Origin: Karalla daura
Lineage: Eukaryota; Chordata; Actinopteri; Chaetodontiformes; Leiognathidae
Length of the DNA: 64,000 nucleotides
Reading direction: 5' to 3'
Assembly (NCBI GenBank): GCA_029224185.1
Contig: CM055198.1
Coordinates: forward strand, 6,328,210-6,392,209
The notes below the pieces were generated by a model, which saw only the letters and a list, made by a program, of their open reading frames with translations, did no database searches and had not been told where the DNA came from. The position numbers and the translations under genes were made by a program. This document shows positions 61,710 through 64,000 of the stretch, piece by piece (position 1 is the stretch's first letter; every line of letters starts with the position of its first letter).

Positions 61710-62830
61710 CTGCTACTACACGTGAATACATTTGAATATCCCAAACTCATGAGAACACACCTCCCAGGCAGATGTTAACTCCTATTGCCCTGGCCTGGCT
61801 TAACTAACAGTGGCAGCAGTTTTCCAGGAAGGACCATGACAAGTCCACCAGCATTCAGCTCCGGTTTGAATTTTAAGATCTCATTACAATGCAGGCAGGA
61901 TCCAGAGTGTTATGAGAAGCGGGCGTGGATGCGAAGGCATGATCGGAAGTCATTATCTCGGTAAACCTGAGGCAGAATAAATGATAAAAGATGGATAAGA
62001 CTGCGGCAGGTTCAACGCTGCAGAGGGAAGACTTGTTATTTTTATTTATGAGGGATCTTTGGACAACTTCATGACACATAAGGTTACAGGAGGGTAAGAC
62101 AGTGGAACAGGATGGAAAGTAGGATGCATGCTCTCAAAGCGGAACATCTGTGCGATGCTGTTTGCATGTTGCCCTATAAGCAGGACTGGGCTGCTACGCT
62201 GCTACACCTGCAACCGACTTGCGTTTCAGTGTATGTACTTCTTGTGATCACTGTGGTGCCGTGACCACTCATGGTGATTCGTCGATGTCTATTCATCTGG
62301 ACAAAAGCAGCCCCCCAGCAGAAGACATACTGTATACAGCGTCTAAGCCGTTCAAACGCACAGCGCCGGGTTAAAGAGTCGCTCCTTTCAGAGCTGACTA
62401 ACTGCAACTATCTGACAGGGAGACAACTTGACTGCTGTGGTGAGGCAGAGCAGACATTGACACTGGTAAAAATTACCATCCTGTCTTCCAAACAAAAGAA
62501 ATGGTTAACGCGCTGCGTAGCCAGGGAGCAATGCTTGCTGCATGCGTGCACTTGGATGGCCGTGTTTGTGTGTAGCACTGTGATAACGACCTCAAAAGTC
62601 TCAGTGAGTGATTACTGTACGTGGCTGAGTTCTGCCTTTGTTTTTGTGTACACGTGTGAGTGAGAAGGAGATTAAAGCTGATGAAGTCCTGATTCCTGCC
62701 CGTGAACTTCCGTTCAACTCACCGCATGATTCGCTCACACAGGAAAGACAATCTCCTGCGTAATTACAGCTGAGGTGATTCACAGCCACTGCTATCAACA
62801 CATTACCTGATTAGGAGAACTCTGCTGAAC

Positions 62831-62831
62831 G

Positions 62832-62866
<35 letters not shown>
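62831..62866. repeat. (GA)n tract
   Basis: About 16 GA units with one AA break. Confidence 0.92.
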
Positions 62867-63401
62867 CATCTGCTAAAACTTAAGAATCCCGATGAGTGAG
62901 ATTGTGTTATATATGTCTGTTTTGTTGCTCTGTGTTCCGGATGGTGTTTGCTGCAATGTAATTCCACCAAACCAAAAAGATGATGGATCCAAGATCAGTG
63001 CCTAGCACTAAGTAAAAAAAAAAAGAAAAAAAAAACCTTGCATGTCTGTCAAATGCTTGAAATTGACACGCTTTTACCCTAAAGTCTGATCTCATGTGAC
63101 GAAATACATCAGTCACTGAATGAATCATCAGAGAGTAATAGTATGAAAAAATTACTCAATTTGGAACATTATTATGGACTGCAAAGCCAGTTAAAGCCAG
63201 ACCTTGGGTTAGCCTCCGACAGCCAGGCTCATTACATTCCCATCCCAGTTAGTGTCACACAGTTCAAGTGAGAAGAAAGCCTTTCAGTCCTCTGCCGTTG
63301 TTGTTGTTTTGAGTCTGTGTATAGCCCTCGTTTACTACAACACAGGCATTCTTTGTGTCTCCAAGGCCTCTCTGCTGTGCTCTGTCTCTGGCCCCTCTTC
63401 A

Positions 63402-63457
63402 ACACACACACACACACACACACACACAGACGTGAAAACACACGCACACACACACAT
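63402..63457. repeat. (AC)n in two blocks
   Basis: An AC tract to 63428 and a second, degenerate AC tract to 63457. Confidence 0.9.
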
Positions 63458-64000
63458 TCTCGCTCACAGCAAATGAGCTGCTGCTATTCCTTCCTCGCTT
63501 TGCGCGAGGAGGACATTCCATTCCTTGCATATTAATCACCTCATTCATCCACCAACACAGCATCCGCACTCCGGCCAACAATCGGACCCTTCCTTCCCCT
63601 GCTCCTTCTCCTGTTCCCAGCAGAGAGGAACCCTAACCCGGGTCAAGCAGTCCACAATCACCTCGGCACTAATTATGGAGCTAAACCCTGAAAAGGTTGG
63701 TTGTGGGTGTGTCAGGTCAGAGAGATTACTCTTCACGGATGACGCTGATGGGCTGAGACTACTGTTTATCTTCCTCCACGTTGTAAACGATACCTCTAGC
63801 AGCGTTGCATGCCAGAGATTAACTTGTTATAATATGAGGAGTGACGTGCCAGATATCATTCAAAATTAATGTGACAGATGGAAGTGGGCGCAGAGCAACA
63901 AGTCCAGGCATCAGAAGTTGTTTTTCCCCTGTCTGCGTCCCCATAATCTGCTCCGAGGCGAGAACAAAGAGTCAGTGATTCAGCTGCAGTAAATGTGATT

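Larger units (their letters stand above)
60461..64000. other. No supported gene
   Basis: Unique sequence with the 11-bp tandem repeat (61670), a GA tract (62831) and CA tracts (63402). A 130-codon plus-strand frame at 62271-62663 is ATG-started but Cys/Thr/Ser-rich and without splice or promoter support. Confidence 0.5.

Noticed and set aside
62271..62663. 130-codon plus-strand frame
   Set aside because: The amino-acid mix is Cys/Thr/Ser-rich and there are no splice sites, promoter or similarity to support it.

Overview
The window looks like nuclear DNA of a ray-finned fish, probably a percomorph teleost. The evidence is the density of long (CA)n, (GA)n, (TA)n and (CTAT)n microsatellites, and several short degraded stretches that resemble high-copy interspersed sequences I know from teleost genomes (for example 44380-44560, 22762-22870, 9880-10660). 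There is no operon structure, no rRNA, no CRISPR array and no long uninterrupted gene. Nearly all open reading frames are short. Many are translations of microsatellites (runs of His-Thr, Cys-Val, Arg-Glu or Leu-Ser).

The best evidence for a protein-coding gene is at the left end on the minus strand. Six short open blocks flanked by consensus splice sites can be chained in phase, read from right to left: 8374-8286, 8189-8142, 7866-7739, 6367-6283, 5104-5074 and 3183-3057. The block at 3057-3183 is the most convincing. The joined reading frame, about 169 codons, looks helical and ARM/HEAT-like at its C-terminal part. I do not recognise the protein. I chose some blocks because their phase fitted, so the chain is a hypothesis. 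A possible next exon starts at 2257, and an unexplained 111-codon frame lies at 373-708.

The rest, from about 8.4 kb to 64 kb, reads as intronic or intergenic DNA. It holds microsatellites, fragments of interspersed repeats (9.9-10.7, 21.0, 22.8, 29.6, 35.1, 38.4, 44.4 and 50.4 kb), and stretches rich in homeodomain-type TAAT cores, POU octamers and RFX X-box-like sites that could be conserved non-coding regulatory elements (around 8.9, 32.5-32.9, 38.8-39.1, 47.5-48.2 and 60.0-60.5 kb). Single plus-strand exon candidates lie at 46916-47047 and 5259-5384, with weaker ones elsewhere.

The most unusual structural signal is three perfect inverted repeats with 15-17 bp arms and 2-5 nt loops (1133-1167, 42980-43017, 50635-50668). 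Such short-loop palindromes are very unlikely by chance and fit template-switch mutation or selected hairpins. Everything here was read by eye, without alignment or database search.
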